Origin: Casuarina equisetifolia
Lineage: Eukaryota; Streptophyta; Magnoliopsida; Fagales; Casuarinaceae
DNA: 64,000 nt
Direction of reading: 5' to 3'
Assembly: GCA_028551475.1 (NCBI GenBank)
Contig: CM052355.1
Span: 6,944,001 to 7,008,000, forward strand
Shown here: positions 19,441 through 33,827 of the stretch, in pieces
Layout of the letters: the number at the start of each line of letters is the position of its first letter
Position numbering within the stretch: the stretch's first letter is position 1
Notes under the pieces: generated by a model
Database searches by the model: none
What the model saw: only the letters and a program-made list of their open reading frames with translations
Told to the model about the DNA's origin: nothing
Program-made: the position numbers and the translations under genes

Positions 19441-22400
19441 AAAGTCCTTGCTTTCAAAGAAGGGCTGAGCTCTGGTTAGCCTGAATTAGTCTCCTCCAAG
19501 AATGATGTTATGTAGTACAAAAGTGCGTGCTTCCGAGGTCGTAATTAATGTTACTTCTCCTTCACCTTTTGTTGGGTCTTCTTGGGAGCTTCCAGGAGTC
19601 CACGAGTGATAGACGTTGTCAAAGTAAAATCCCAATTACTTCAGGGTTTAGTTGTTGTAAAATTCAAACGGGAAGGGGAGGAGCACTTCTTTCCTTCATG
19701 CGTGGCCAACCATATCAGGTCACATGCTTCTCGTACAGAAAGAGTAGAGAAATTAGGATGACGAGTGGGCGAACTTTAAAAGAGAAAGAGAATACAACAA
19801 GGCACATGCCCATAAAAGAAGAGAATAGTCGCGAAAGTTTTGATAAGGGTGACTACCGTTTCTTTCACATCAGAACCAATTGAATTAGGAAAGACGATTA
19901 AGCAAGGCAATTAGATAGCATAAGCGAGTCCGACAAAGAAAGTAAAAGTTCACATGACTTACTGACTGTGTATTTTTCGTTTGTCTAGGCATGTGATGCA
20001 ATGGCAACATCCTTTTGTAACAAACGGTGTCAGTGAACCTACTACCGATGTGGTGATTCATGGCAGGTGAAAAGCTTTAAATGAGAACTACCAAGTATTA
20101 CCACATGCGAGATGAGTTTAAGCAAGATGCCCGCATAAACTTTGACGGACCCGTCACCAGTGAATCAGAGAAAATCTTCGGAGATGTCCTCTTTGATGTT
20201 GGAAAAGTTGTCTCGATCAATTTCTATGATTGTGCATGATGTTCTACAGTGGCCGTCTCGTCCTTAACTTGATTGGTAAAACTACACTTTCGCACTTTAT
20301 TATTAGCTTATGATGGGGTATGATGGTCTTTGATGGGGGGGTCGAACTGTAATAGTGAACACCCTCCAAACATCAAGAAAATGGGATTGCAAAGGGCAAA
20401 GATAGCCATTATTGGCCGTGATTACGTCTATGAAGCGATGTTTTGGTCTCGTCACTTATTAATGGGAAGAAACTTTATCAACTATAACATATACCTTAAT
20501 ATAGACTCCAGCCAAAATCCAATCCCATAAACACCGTCTGCAGATTTAGATAGGTGGTAACCCGCACGCAAACAAATTCAAAGTATACTATCGCCGAAGT
20601 TACCAAAGAATATCTTGGAAAATGAAACTGGGGATGCTGGTTTATAGGATGTTGTCTTCCTCAAATACACTAACCCAATAGAATTCCAAATGAAAGTACA
20701 CGAGGAAAAAGGGTACGAGTTTTGACAAACTCCGTTTAGTGACTTCAACATGCACTAAAATAGTAGTCTAATTAAATTGTTGAGTTTATAGGTGGAGGTA
20801 CTAGGACACGTCGACAATATTATCATCCGGGGTATGTGTATTACCCAAATATTATCAAGCATAAAACAGAGACATACTTAGGATCTAAAGTTTGAAACCT
20901 AGGTTAAGGATCGAAAAATGTTTGATTTCACTCACCTAATGTTCGCTACCTACCTCGCTAAGCGCCGATATATACAAAAGTTGTAGCCGATATGAAACTG
21001 GGGTCTCTTGTTTTTTGCTTCTTTCCTTTTCCAATAGACGGCTGGGGCGGTCTATAGTTGGGCAGGGACCTGCGATAGCGTTGCAGAAAGTTAAAAAATT
21101 TAAGACGGTTTTCATGTGGGTTGTGTTGCCTTCTTTGAGCCTAAGATAGGCCCACGGGAGACACGTTTGCAAAGTAGATCACGCATTTCAACAGATGACA
21201 TTTGCAAATATTAAATTGGGCAATCTTTTCTTTAACATTGTTGTTGTTATACCTAAAATTCTAGTCACTCTACCAATCAAAATCTGTGGCTCAATTCAAT
21301 TGTTCTTTGTCTTTCCTAGATAAGCCTTATGTTGCTATTTTAGACTGGTGGGAAAGAAGTTAAAGCGTCAGGTGGGTGATGTAGACATTTTTGTTTAGCC
21401 ACGATTGCTGACAATCACAGCGAACCAGTGCAATCAATATGTTACCCGGCAATTTCTCCGTCGAGAGCGAAGTAAGATTAACTTCCCTGTCTAACTGGAT
21501 CTAGTTTTTCTAAATTATAAAAATTGACTAAAATCTTTGCTTATTGTGTTTGCCTTTCCAACCCATCTGAAAAAAGCCAGGAGATGCCTAGCCAATTAAC
21601 TATATATTCCCGGCTCATTCGGAGATATTTCGCAATATTTATTCAGTTTTACCCACCAACCAATACGATCACATCACTTCCTTAATTTTTGTATTCCCCC
21701 CTCCATATTTTTTAATGCCAAAGTGCGAATTACAAGAGCTTGAAAAAAACGACATTCCTCCTTATCCAGACCGCAATGAAAATGGACGTCTTGTGTGATA
21801 TGCACCATATACCTGTAACAAGCAAACTTGTGGAAGATGACGACTGAAGGTAAGCATCCGGGGTTGTCCAGGTGGAAGGATCGCTTTGACATCCACGAAA
21901 AGGAAAGTGCTCTCAAAACAAATGGACAGGATGTTCCTGTCACGAACATTTCAGCAAACACAAATTGGGCACGAAAGACGACTTTTGTTGGTATCCACCT
22001 CCAAAAGCTAGGTGGCAAGGATAAAGATGCAGAATGGGAGATGAAGTGGCACTGTGAGGCCACAAACTCCTCAGAGACTAAATCAAGAGCATGAGAATGA
22101 GACGTGTATGTAACTCTATAAGCCATCGCCGGAAACGAGTGAAAAAGTGGAGTGCAGATGCTGAGGTGGAGAATCCAAGAAGTTTACCCGACAAAACGAT
22201 GATTGGAATCATTAAAAAGCCTTGCCTTGACAATTTACCCTCCCACTTCGTGATTTCCACGTTCTCAATTATTGGGTTCTCTTCTCTCTCTGTCAATCTG
22301 TCTTTTCGGTGGGACACACCTCACCAGAATCGAAGTAAGGAAAAGAACTCGCTGCCCATAAGTGATAAAATCACGATCTACAGTGATATCCTCACTGACA

Positions 22401-22600
22401 GTATGATGTTGCCGTGGGGCTCCATTTATGATCCTTATCTTTATTATCACGTTCCTCCTTCTGTACCCCTTTAATAATGCCACAATAATTACGGCGGTCT
22501 TGTCCTTACTCATTTATCACTGCCAATTTTTTCAACTCTACGACAACTAATATTTGTGGAATTAACCAACCATTAAGGCCTCACAACGTCCTCTCGGATC
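19441..22600. other. Long stretch with no supportable gene
   Basis: Several frames of 60-150 codons occur on both strands, the clearest being 21828-22094 (+, hydrophilic, 88 codons) overlapped by a 150-codon frame on the minus strand (21674-22126). None shows a family motif, a splice-consistent extension or a clear promoter. I leave them uncalled. The base composition at 21.7-22.5 kb is less AT-rich than its surroundings, so a decayed or lineage-specific gene is possible. Confidence 0.4.
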
Positions 22601-23842
22601 CTCCATCGGAATGAAAAATCCTTTGACCGGTTGGGGACGCGGGACTCGCGGAGAGGGAAGTGGGCTCCGAGCACATTTCACGTGGTTGGGATAAGTAGCC
22701 CACAGGGAGCCACGTCACACCTCCAGCTGTCCTCGTTGCGTATAGAATAAGGCCACGCTGATCATGTCAGCTTTCATCTTGAGCCATATTCTGTCAACTT
22801 ATTCCTTATCGCTAAACCGTACGATCATCCACGTCACCTTTCTTGCGGTCTAACTGCCGGGGGATTTGGTTCTTTCTTACGGCGAAGATAAGAAAGTCGA
22901 GGAAGGTACAACTAACCATGTTAGGGTCTAAAATTTCGCTCCCCGGGTTGGCATGGCTTAATCATTTGTTCTGTCATGTGCAAATCCTGCATGAATGCAC
23001 AAGGAAACAATAAGAAAAGGTAAAAAGTGGAAAGGGGGGGCGAAGCTCGTTTTTATGGTGTGCTATTTTCAGTCCTTAAAAGTGATCTTTTTAGCGTGGA
23101 GTAGGAGATCCAAAACAACGATCGCGATCACTTGAAATAATGTGCCTCTCACAATTATAATACTAGCACGAAACATAGCGTCTTTGAAGCGAGCTTTCGT
23201 GTGATGCTGCAGTCAAAGCCTACGATGGGAACTTTGTTGTACGTGGTATCTTCCCTTTGAACGTAAAGCAAACCCACTTGATGTTATTCCATGGCCGCTT
23301 CGAAGAGTTAAAAGTGATGTTAACTCAACCAACCGTATGTAGTGATGCAACATTTGTACTTCTACTTTGGTTTCAGAAACGGCGTATGATTAGCCTATCA
23401 TGCGTGATGATGCAATCATAGCATTATTGAGGGAAGGCTAATTTCTACTGCCCTGTAATTTTGAAATTAAAATTTAACAAACGACGACGACTCGACTTTC
23501 TGAACCCGAAAGAAAGAAAGTCACGGAGATGACGTGAGCATGTCGACATTGAGGAGATTTGTTTTAAGTGAACTTCCTCGCGGAGATTAGAATCCAAGTT
23601 AAAAATCTCTTAAAATCCGTAATAAGTTGGAACTGCAAGAGATGGGCTCCAATCAATCATGATAAGCAACGAACGGTATAATAGTATATTCGCCTCCTCA
23701 ATTCAAGCATCTCAATATTTTGTTGCGGAATTGTAGAAATGGAGGAATTTGAATGTCAAGCAGTAACTCGTTCGAGTCAAAATATTACTTCTAAGTGGAA
23801 CATCATAATAGGAGGTACCAGCATGGATGTTTGCAAACCAAA

Positions 23843-23894
<52 letters not shown>

Positions 23895-24914
23895 GAAAAT
23901 AAACAATAAAAAGAGAGAAAGAGTGTCACCCATCGATGGAATAATAAAAAAAAAAACACAATAAAAAGAGAGAAAGAGTGTCACCCATCGATGGCAGAAA
24001 AAAAGAATAAGGAATTCTCATGGCCCAGTAATAACCGGATCAGATCTCTAATTACCAGTGAATTAAGGTTTTGAATCCCCTTTGCTCCGTGTATGAGTAA
24101 AAGAAAGAAAAAAAAATATTTAAAAAAATATATATATTATTGTGGAATTAAATCCCAAACTATGACATAAGAAGTGACCCATGTGTTGAAAATAGGGCCC
24201 ATGGTAGTGGCAAATAAAATAGGAGCCACAAGTCAAACGACACAACCTCCAACCCCAGCCCCCAAAATCGCTCAAAATGCGAGTCTACTCAGAGTTTCAC
24301 CGTGGTAGTTTCACAAGTCAACTAAGAATCCGAATATTTTGCAACAAACGTATCTGTGCAGTATAATATTTGTTCAGATTTTTTAAAATGGTAGAAATGG
24401 ATGAATTTGAATTTCAAGTAGTAACTCGTTCGACTCAAAATATTACTTCCAGATGGAACATCATCATAAGAGGTGCCAGCATCGATGTTCACAAACCAAA
24501 AAAATAAAAAATAAACAATAAAAAAAGGAAGGAAGAGTGTAGATATATAAGAAGGAAAATTGTAAATTACTTCCAATTATTTGTGGGGATGCAGTCTCCG
24601 GAGCTCTGTGGCCTTCGTTCTCTCTCAGCCTCCGTCGCGATCTAGGACCGACTCTATACGAGCTTCGATTTGATCTCTTTGTTTTTGTTTCTCATCTTTC
24701 TACAGCATCGCGGTCTCATTGTGTATTTATTTGGGCTTGTATAAGTTGTATACAGAGATTGAGTTTTTGCAGTGAAATTGTTTTTGTTAGCCTGGAAGTC
24801 AAAGATTTGCGTTTTTCTTCTAGTTCTTGTTCTTGGTTTTCTTTTCGGTGATTTCTGTCTGTTTGTACGAGTCCTCGGAGTGAACCCGGGCTTTTGGGCT
24901 CGGGGATCGGGATC
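22601..24914 (+). promoter_or_regulatory. Upstream region of the first SAC phosphatase gene
   Basis: No gene. It holds an (AAT)16 microsatellite at 23843-23890, a 36-bp exact direct repeat (23904-23939 and 23959-23994), and a diverged duplication of about 120 bp (23731-23843 and 24391-24501) within 1.2 kb of the start codon. The 5' leader probably begins near 24560, after a TATATAAG stretch at about 24551. Confidence 0.5.
23843..23890. repeat. (AAT)16 microsatellite
   Basis: Sixteen uninterrupted AAT units. On the minus strand it produces spurious poly-Tyr or poly-Ile frames. Confidence 0.97.
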
Positions 24915-27900
24915 ATGGAATCAGAGAGAGAGCTCCAACAGTTAGCAGATGAGGAACTTGACCCGAAATCTTGCTACTTGCAGAAATTCCGACTCTATGA
25001 GACCCGTTCGGTATATGCATAGAAACTCTTCAGCATTGGTTTGATATTTTGATTTGGTTTTTACTGTTTTGTTGGTCAAGTTTCATGTCCCCTTCAAGGA
25101 TGTTTTCTTCATTCCAAAAAAGCTAAATTTTTTCCATCGTGTTTTTTACTCTTGATTTAGGATTCTTTTGCTTTTGTCCGTCGGAGTTAAATTTGAATTG
25201 GTCGTGCATTCTTGTATTTTTTGTTTGAATTGTAAGTGCGAAGTCGCATGGATATGATTTATTGTTGTTTTTTATGTTCGAATTGATATATCTTCTGCTT
25301 GCTGTAAAGCAAACCTTTTGTTTTCTGGTTTGTGTATTTACGAATGATTCGGCACGGTGCTACCTAGATTTGCCTTGAATGAGGACCCTGAGAGTAATTT
25401 CGAGTTGATTTGTTTGCGTATATTTGCCGCTTGTTCGTAATAGTTGAAAAATGGCGAAATATTTTCAGGTCATTCATGATTTAAGGTTCAGAGATGCTCA
25501 ACTTCCAGGATATCCTATGTCCAAATTATCCTGGAATCTGCTATTTTGAAGTTCATCGTTTGGTGCTATATTAGTTGTTTGTTAAGTCTTGTGCTGTTAA
25601 GCATGTAAACATGTAGATATGCTGCCTTTGTTAACTTTGAAATTACAGACACTGACTTGTTACGTATCTTGATAATGGAGTGCGGCATATACTGAATCTC
25701 TGACAGGATTTTAAGATTTCTTCTTTCTTTGTTTCTCTGTACAAGCCAACCTATCCATGTTATTATTTTTTATTTTATATACTGAATTATACTAACTTAA
25801 TGCTAATATGCCTTCTGTATGCAACAGAACTTTTATATGATCGGAAGAGACAAAAATAGAACTGTTTGGAGGGTCCTAAAGATTGACAGATTGGAACCTT
25901 CTGAGCTAAGCCTTCTTGAAGACTCCACAACATACTCAGAAGTTGAATGCTATGACCTGCTAAGGAGGATTCACGAAGGAAATCATTCTACGGGTGGACT
26001 TAAATTTGTTACCATTTGTTATGGAATTGTTGGTATGTTATATCTATGAGATACAAAACTATGGGCATTTTCTTTTTGATGTGTTAACTCATGGTATCCT
26101 CTTCTGATCATAGGGTTCATCAAATTTCTGGGACCTTATTACATGCTGCTCATTACAAAAAGAAGAAAGATCGGAGTTATTTGTGGGCACACAATTTATG
26201 GCGTTGCCAAGAGCGAGATGATCCCAATTCCGAATCCTACTGTGCGGTCAAAAATGGCTTTTTCTAAGAATGAGAACAGGTCTTTTGTCCATTCTGCATG
26301 TAAATGTAATATGTCCTTAGTACTTCTAAGGAGACCTAAGGGAGTAGCAATCAGAGTTTTAGACTGTCTCTATGTACTTGAATGAAAATTTTGTTTTAGT
26401 GTTCTTTTCTTCGTAGTGTTAGTTAATCCATTTTTGGAGCAAGTACTCTTTGTTTAGTGTCTCTTTCAATAGTAGACAAGTTTACATTTTCAAGGTAATC
26501 CCTGCGCTGCACCTTTATTCACCTCTGAGGGTGAGATCAGACATATCTGATGTTCATCTGGTAGTTGTAGTTTGTTTTCTTACAATGTGAAACAAAAGAT
26601 GTGTCATCCACCCTTTGTTTTTGTAAATTAAATAGTGTTGATGTTACTTTTAGATACTTCTTCATTTCTATTTTTCTATAGAGGTTGTTGCCACTTTGTT
26701 TTGTGCAAATGTACAGGGGCAAACTTCATTGCCGTTGTGATGTAAATATAACATGTTGAATGAGACAAGGTATCATCAGAGTTTTGTGGGGATAATTGTG
26801 TTCTTTCCTTTTTTCTCTTTTTTCTTTTCTTGGTCATGATTTACATTTCAAAATGTTACTTCATTGGATTGTTTCCTCTTTATGCATGTTATTAGACCTA
26901 TATTGATATTATTTGCCCTTCTTTTCCTGGTGGACATAGATACAAGAGGCTCCTATGGACAGTGGATCTTACGAAGGACTTCTTTTACAGCTACTCCTAC
27001 CATGTCATGCGTAGTATTCAAAAGAATGTTTGTGATAGTGAGACAGGAGAATTTTTGTATGAGACAATGTTTGTGTGGAATGAATTCTTAACTCGTGGAA
27101 TTCGAAAGAACCTCAAGAATACACTCTGGACAGTGGCTTTGGTGTATGGCTTCTTTAAACAGGTAAGCAACATGGAACTTGGTTAGTTTCATTGGTTGTT
27201 AATTCTTTTTTTGTCAGAGTTTTACAATTGCAGTCAACCTTTTCTCCTTTTGCTTCCCTGGGTTCAAGATTGGCTGTGTATATAGATTATGCTTTTATTC
27301 CTTTATGTTTTGTTTACTGGAGTTGTTTGGGATTTAGCATGTTATACTGATTTTCATTATATATATGTTCCATACTTCTTGATGTTGATATCAAACTGAG
27401 AATAACCTATATACAAGCACCTTTTTTAGTCAAAACAGGTAATGTTGAGGTAATTTTGTATTATTGTTTTGGATATTTCTTAACTTGTCAACATACATAG
27501 TTTCTTAACAGTTAATCAAAATTGAGAATAAATCAATTTACAAGTGTGCCTCACGGATTACTGAAACTGAGCAGTTTAGTACTCATGCAGGATCATTACC
27601 TTTCTCAATTTTTTCCCTGGATTTTGTCACAGTATTAGGTATGAAAACAGAAAGACATTGAGGTTTTGAAATTACATAACTACTTCAAGCTTTGGTTTCG
27701 CAGGTCAAACTTAATGCATCAGGCAGGGACTTCAACTTGACCATAATTGGTAGACGTTCACGGCATTATGCTGGTACCAGGTCTGGATCACACATGCTTC
27801 TTAAGCCCATTATTTAGTGAAGATTCACCCTATTATAACAGATTTTGTATGCTTGGATGCATTTAGAAGTGGTCTACACAGTCCACATAATTTCATGTTG

Positions 27901-30900
27901 ACTTATTACTGTAACTTCTTACCTTTGCTTGCTTCTATTGAGCATAATGAACTTTTTTGCCTCTTGATATAACTCTCACTTTCTCTTCCTATCTCATGGA
28001 GCAGATATCTAAAACGAGGTATTAATGAAGAGGGTAGAGTAGCTAATGATGTTGAGACGGAACAGATTGTTTTTGAAGACACCCCGGATGGATGCCCTAT
28101 GCAAATAAGTTCAGTTGTGCAAAACCGGGGTTCTATACCCCTTTTCTGGTCCCAAGAAACTTCAAGATTGAATCCCAAACCTGATATTACATGTATGACT
28201 TGGGCACATTTTATTCTCATCTTAATTTTATGAGTTCTCTTTACATCTCACTGACTTCTCTTTCTGTTGCTAGTATCAAGGAAGGACCCTAAGTACGAAG
28301 CCACGAGACTTCATTTTGAAAATCTCGTCAGTAGATATGGAAATCCAATACTTATATTGAATTTGATTAAGGTTGGCCTCCCCACATTTATTGAGAAACC
28401 AATCTTTGTATTCTCATTGATGCTTATCACTTTGGCTTTTGTAGCTGGATTTTAGTGACCGCTGAAACTTTAACTCCTTGCATTTTCTTTTCCTTTTGTT
28501 GTATTGTTTGTTGATGAATAGACACATGAGAGGAAGCCCCGAGAATCCATTCTTCGTGCAGAGTTTTTAAATGCTATCAGATTTATTAATAAAAGTTTAT
28601 CCATCAATAATCGCCTTAAGTTTCTTCACTGGGATCTTCACAGACACTCTACAAGGTGCTTTGACTTCAAAATCCTTATTAAAAACTCTTTATTTTTCTT
28701 GTCATTTAGCGGATTATTGACATGCCTTGTACTCTATATTTGCAGCAAGGATACCAATGTGTTGGAACATCTGGGAAAGGTGGCTGCCCATGCATTGAAC
28801 ATAACCGGCATCTTCTTTTGTAGAATAAAACCAAATTTAGAGCCAGAGGGATTATTAAATTATTCCTACTTTGAGTAAGTTTTGTGCGAAAGGATGCTAC
28901 TTCACTGAACTTGTTTGTATTAATTCTTCTGTCATAGTATTTGTCAGATCATGAATCACAGTGCCTGAATTCTCCCTAACCCATTTATGTTGATTGCACT
29001 CTAATATGTTTTTCTAAATGAGTCTAATCATTTCTAACTAGTGCAGCTGTCAGAAAATAGTTCTGCAAATTCCAAAGTCTTTCATACATTATATGCTTGT
29101 ATGCAAAGTTCTTTTGGGATTTTCTGGCTGAATGATTTCTTTATCATCTACTTGTGGTTCGTCTTTCCTGGTTGACTAAAGATGTTTAATTCTTTTTATG
29201 CTGTGGGATTGGCTTATCATAGGAGGATATATGGTGTGTTCAATTTTCTCGTAAGGCTTTGTGCAAGAATTTGCCATTACCCCTACTTAAAGATTCTTTC
29301 TAGTAAATTAAACTGTTGAGAATTCTGTTTTGATGCAGGAAAAATTATGTTGGTGGCCACTCTCTGGAGAACCTTCTAAGCAGGAATGATGTCTCTGATA
29401 ACCTGGCAAATGAAGTTAGTAATGATAGTCATAGTGGTGATGCCAATGGAGATTACAATTTCAAACCCCCTATGTTTCAAAAAGGAGTCTTAAGAACCAA
29501 TTGTATTGACTGTTTGGACCGCACAAATGTTGCTCAATATGCCTATGGGCTAGTTGCCCTTGGACAACAGTTGCATGCTTTAGGAGTCTTAGATTCCCCA
29601 ACTATTGATCTAGACAATCCACTGGCAGAGGACTTAATGGGAATGTATGAAAGTATGGGTGACACACTTGCATTACAATATGGTGGCTCTGCTGCACATA
29701 ATAAGGTAATCCTTTGAAATTCTTGAAATTCTGGTGTTGGGGAAATTGTCTTCTGATGCGAAAAATGGTTCTAAGCAAAAGTTGAAAGAATGGAAGATAA
29801 GGGTTGCAATTATTCATATGCCCTCAGTTCATATTCTTATCCGCTCGTGGAAAATGCTGCATAAGAAACCCTTCATTCGATCATTGGATTCCTTGTGTAG
29901 GCTTTGTCAGATCTTAACCTGAGCACTTAGTTCCTAAATTTGAGTGACCAATTTTTTCATGCATTACTAGGCAGAGGCCTTCGGTGTATGGTGTATCAAT
30001 TCATTGTTTCATCTTTTCAAGTTGGAAGCTATATTAATTCCTGATTAAAGTTTGACATTGATGTCATTCAATGATTTTGTTATTATGGTCCTAAACAGAT
30101 ATTCTCTGCAAGACGAGGTCAGTGGAAAGCAGCATCTCAGTCACAGGAGTTCATTAGAACCATTCAAAGGTTTTACAGTAATACCTGTATGGACCCTGTG
30201 AAACAAAATGCCATTGACGTGTAAGTCAGATTATCCCCATTGTTAAGCATTATCCCTGTGGGTCCAAGGAGCCTACACATGAAAAGTCATTATCCTTGGT
30301 GGATTGGCGTGACAGTTTTACTTTATAATTTAACTTGATGGTTTTGTAGGTTCCTGGGTTACATGAAGCCACAACCAGGTAAACCTGAGCTGTGGGAGCT
30401 GGATTCAGACCAGCATTACAATGTTGGGAGTAGGATCCCTAATTCTGCTGACGAGAATATTAGGTATAAGCTTTTCTGTTGCTATTATAGGCCCTGTCAA
30501 TTTGGGGCTTTGGAGAGACACTTTGTATTACCAATAAATAATACAAAATTTTCTTAGATAAGAAAGTGTATGTGAAGAATAATTAGTCAGAAATTCGATT
30601 CATAGGGGATTTTCTTTATGGATAAGAAAGAAAGGGTCCTGCAAATCTTTTCATATGCAAGGGAAATACTATGATAATGCCAACCTTAGCGAAACTTTAG
30701 ACAAGCCTGGAAAATACATTAGAAACATGCTTAATATGATTCCTTCTATTAAAGTCACTTCTTTCTTTTCCTTTTTTTCTTTTGATTAACTTTTTAATGA
30801 TATCTCAGATTTTTCTCGTGAGTGACTTTCTTTATGCATAAACAGTTTCATCTAGGTTTTCCATGACCTTTTGTTTTGTGTTTGATCCTTTTAATTATTT

Positions 30901-31094
30901 CTCACAAGTAGTGACATATTCCAGCTCATCGCCCTTTCTTGATATATATCTGCTTATATCTTTGTTAGTTAAAGGTTTGGGTTTGGCAAGCAAAGAATCA
31001 AAATATGATACACAAAGTCTCATGGAAAACTAGATGAAATTCTTCTTGCATATTGAAAGTCACTTGTGAGATAGACATGAGCTGTTATTTGAAG

Positions 31095-31151
<57 letters not shown>

Positions 31152-33827
31152 TTATCTATCTATCTATCTCTTCTTTTTTTTGAGTTCTTGCAACCCAAAA
31201 ATTGCTGAGTTGGATCCTACAAAGCTTGTGGATTGGTCTATCTATGCTATTCTTTCTGCTTGGTCTTACATTTCTAAAAGAGAGACAATGTGCATTAGTT
31301 TGTTATAAATGAAATTCTAAACTCCCAACTTTCTGATTAGTGTATTGACATAATATTATGTTTGGCAAAATGGAAAGGGAGAAGGAAAAAAAGAGAGTAG
31401 GAAAGAAAGGGATGATTATCTTCCCAATGGGCATTTGGTTGTCTAGAAGAAATTGGATGGAGAAAAAATAATGCTATTGGGTTCTATGACAAATGAAAAT
31501 TTCAAACTCACCTTTGTTTAACTTCATCCCTCCCTTTTTTTTGGTTTTTTGGCCCTCTATCCTCTTCCTTATTTTTCACCCACAAGCATGGTGAAAGATT
31601 TGTTATGTTCTCTTATGGAACCAAAATGGGTCTCTATGGTTCATTTTGCTCCACTTGGATGATATTATAGGAAGGATTGTCATTCATTGTTTATCCTGTT
31701 TATGGATGGGAATAAATCTATCATCTGCCATTTTGAGGACTGAACTTCATCTGAAAAAAAGGTGAATCATGTGGCATCTTTTACAAGTACCTTACAAGTC
31801 TTATTTCTTAAGCTGTAGGTCATTTATGAAAAGATCGCTATCAGATGGCAATATTACTTGCACAAGTGACTCACCTACAGTGAGCACAGATGTTGAACAT
31901 GGGGAGCCTTTGTCCGAGAACTTGCATGGGGATAAGGCTTGTCTTTCAGAATCCACTCCAGAGATCTCAACATGTGAAAGTGATATATCTTATTGCAGGT
32001 CAGTTAGTTTTACATTTTCTACACCTGTCTTGCAAAGCTGCTTTATAATTCTAGGTTTTCATCCCACAACACTTGGAAGTTTTCTTCGTTATGCCTTCCT
32101 CCAATATTTTTGTTCCTTTTTTCAAGTAATATATCATTCTTAGAAGATGAAACAAAAGATGGCACAAAATTATATGTCCTTGTCTTTGATTTTTATAGTA
32201 ATCGGCCTTCATCAGTAATTCATCTCCCAAATGCTGGTTGTCTTTTGTAGGTTTACTCCCTCAATGCCTTGTAGGCAGCTCTTTAGAGATATGCTGGAGG
32301 ACCAATGTCCTGAAAGTGATAATGTATGTTACGATCATCATGGGGATGCATGTACTTGCTCAAATTTTCTTGATACAGACTGGGTTTCTTCTTCTGGAAA
32401 TTCTTGTGAATACGAATCGAGGTAGTTTTTGTGAATCTATAATGCCTTCTACTATGCTGCAGTATACAATATCAAAAAGAAAAAAAAAAAATCTACCTTT
32501 TGCTTCTCATCTGCATATTGGTTAAGGTCAGCAATGTTAATTATTGTGTTTCTTGAAAAAAATGGGGGAAAAGGATACGATGGTTGGCCATCATTGGATA
32601 ATCTTCTAAGTGTGATGTGAAATAGCTTTATTTTGAATTTACAATGTAAGAAGTGAAGACATTTCATGGCATTAAGCCTTCCTTCTATAGAACAGGTGAG
32701 ACAATGTGTTCTACCTAGATTACAAATCAACTAATCATGCTGAATTTTGGGGGTAACCAGGAACCTAATCATTTCACTAACATCCATATCCGAATGGATC
32801 TCTTCAGCCAGGAATTTCTTAGATAATCAAAGTATGTCAAAACTGAGAAATTTGTATTTGTTTGTTTGCTGCGGAGTCTAATAATTCTGAAAGCATGGTG
32901 TTAACATTTTAAGTTAGACTCCTTTCTCAGCTTTTCTGTCTGACCATGGGCCTAAATCTCCGGTAGTTGCAACAAAGTTCTGATGATGATCATGACGATG
33001 ATTTTTCTTTTTTCTGTTTTCTTTGTTGTCTTTTTCTCTTCTTCCTTTTATTTTTTGAATTGATAAGCTCACATGCATCCAGTGGGTTTCAAACCCGTGA
33101 TTTCATCCTCCTCCCCTTTCTTACTAAGTTATGGTTTGAATTAGAGTGTTGGCAACTCACCACTAGTATATTTGGGTGTCAGGTCTCTTGCCAGCCTTTC
33201 ATCCGAGAATGTTGTGGACGGACTAAAACTTGAAACTACGTCTTCAAGTGAGGCTAGATCTAGCATGAAGGTAACTATCATACAGTCTTGTTGCTTGCAT
33301 TTTTATGAATTCTTGGATCTTGACTTTTATTGGGAAAAAGCCTACTGGAGAGCCCTTCATGGTGTCTTGAAAGGTGTGAGTGGTCTTGCTGGATAACACT
33401 GAGAAAGCTGTTTTAATCTTGCGTTAATATTTATACTGAAGTTGCAAGAGATACGTTTCTCCAGGGTGGGATACACTGTTCAGGCTCTTTAAACTTTGTT
33501 CTGTTCATTTATCTGTTCTCTATATATGGAAATAATATATATACACGTACTTTTGTCCCCGTGTACTCATAAACATAAATCCATGTGGGCACTTGCAAAT
33601 GCCAAAAATTCAACACTGATAAGATTGAGTCCTCTGGAAACATATTGTGTGAGGTATTGTCAATATGTTAAATACTGCAGATTGCCGGTTAAAACAGATA
33701 ATCAGTCCCATTTCTACTTCTTTAGGAAATGGAGAAGACTGGAAAGGAGATCACGTGCAATGTCCCTTCCAAATTTTGCAAAAGTTTTCAAGACTGGGTG
33801 GCTGCTGAAGATGTACATTTCTTCTAA
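24915..33827 (+). CDS. SAC-domain phosphoinositide phosphatase, copy A
   Basis: Sixteen exons close in frame to 819 residues: 24915-25010, 25828-26032, 26114-26279, 26940-27162, 27704-27780, 28005-28192, 28274-28371, 28522-28655, 28746-28874, 29339-29705, 30099-30220, 30350-30463, 31819-31998, 32251-32421, 33183-33270, 33726-33827. The SAC domain fills most of the first 520 residues. Its catalytic CX5R(T) loop is [12 protein letters not shown], with Cys494 and Arg500 by my count. There is no membrane segment. Length and sequence fit the Arabidopsis SAC2-SAC5 group, which is known to act on PI(3,5)P2 at the vacuole membrane. The tail is Ser-rich and acidic and ends with a short last exon encoding [12 protein letters not shown]. 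The ATG is the first in the frame and starts [16 protein letters not shown] close paralogue follows on the same strand. Confidence 0.93.
31096..31170. repeat. Compound TC/TA/TCTA microsatellite
   Basis: Runs of TC, then TA, then TCTA within the long intron 12 of SAC copy A. Confidence 0.95.

Noticed and set aside
23712..23984. Poly-Tyr/Ile-containing frames on the minus strand
   Set aside because: They are translations of the (AAT)16 microsatellite and its flanks.
27906..28220. 104-codon minus-strand frame
   Set aside because: It is the shadow of exon 6 of SAC copy A; a similar shadow occurs at 42169-42381 opposite the same exon of copy B.
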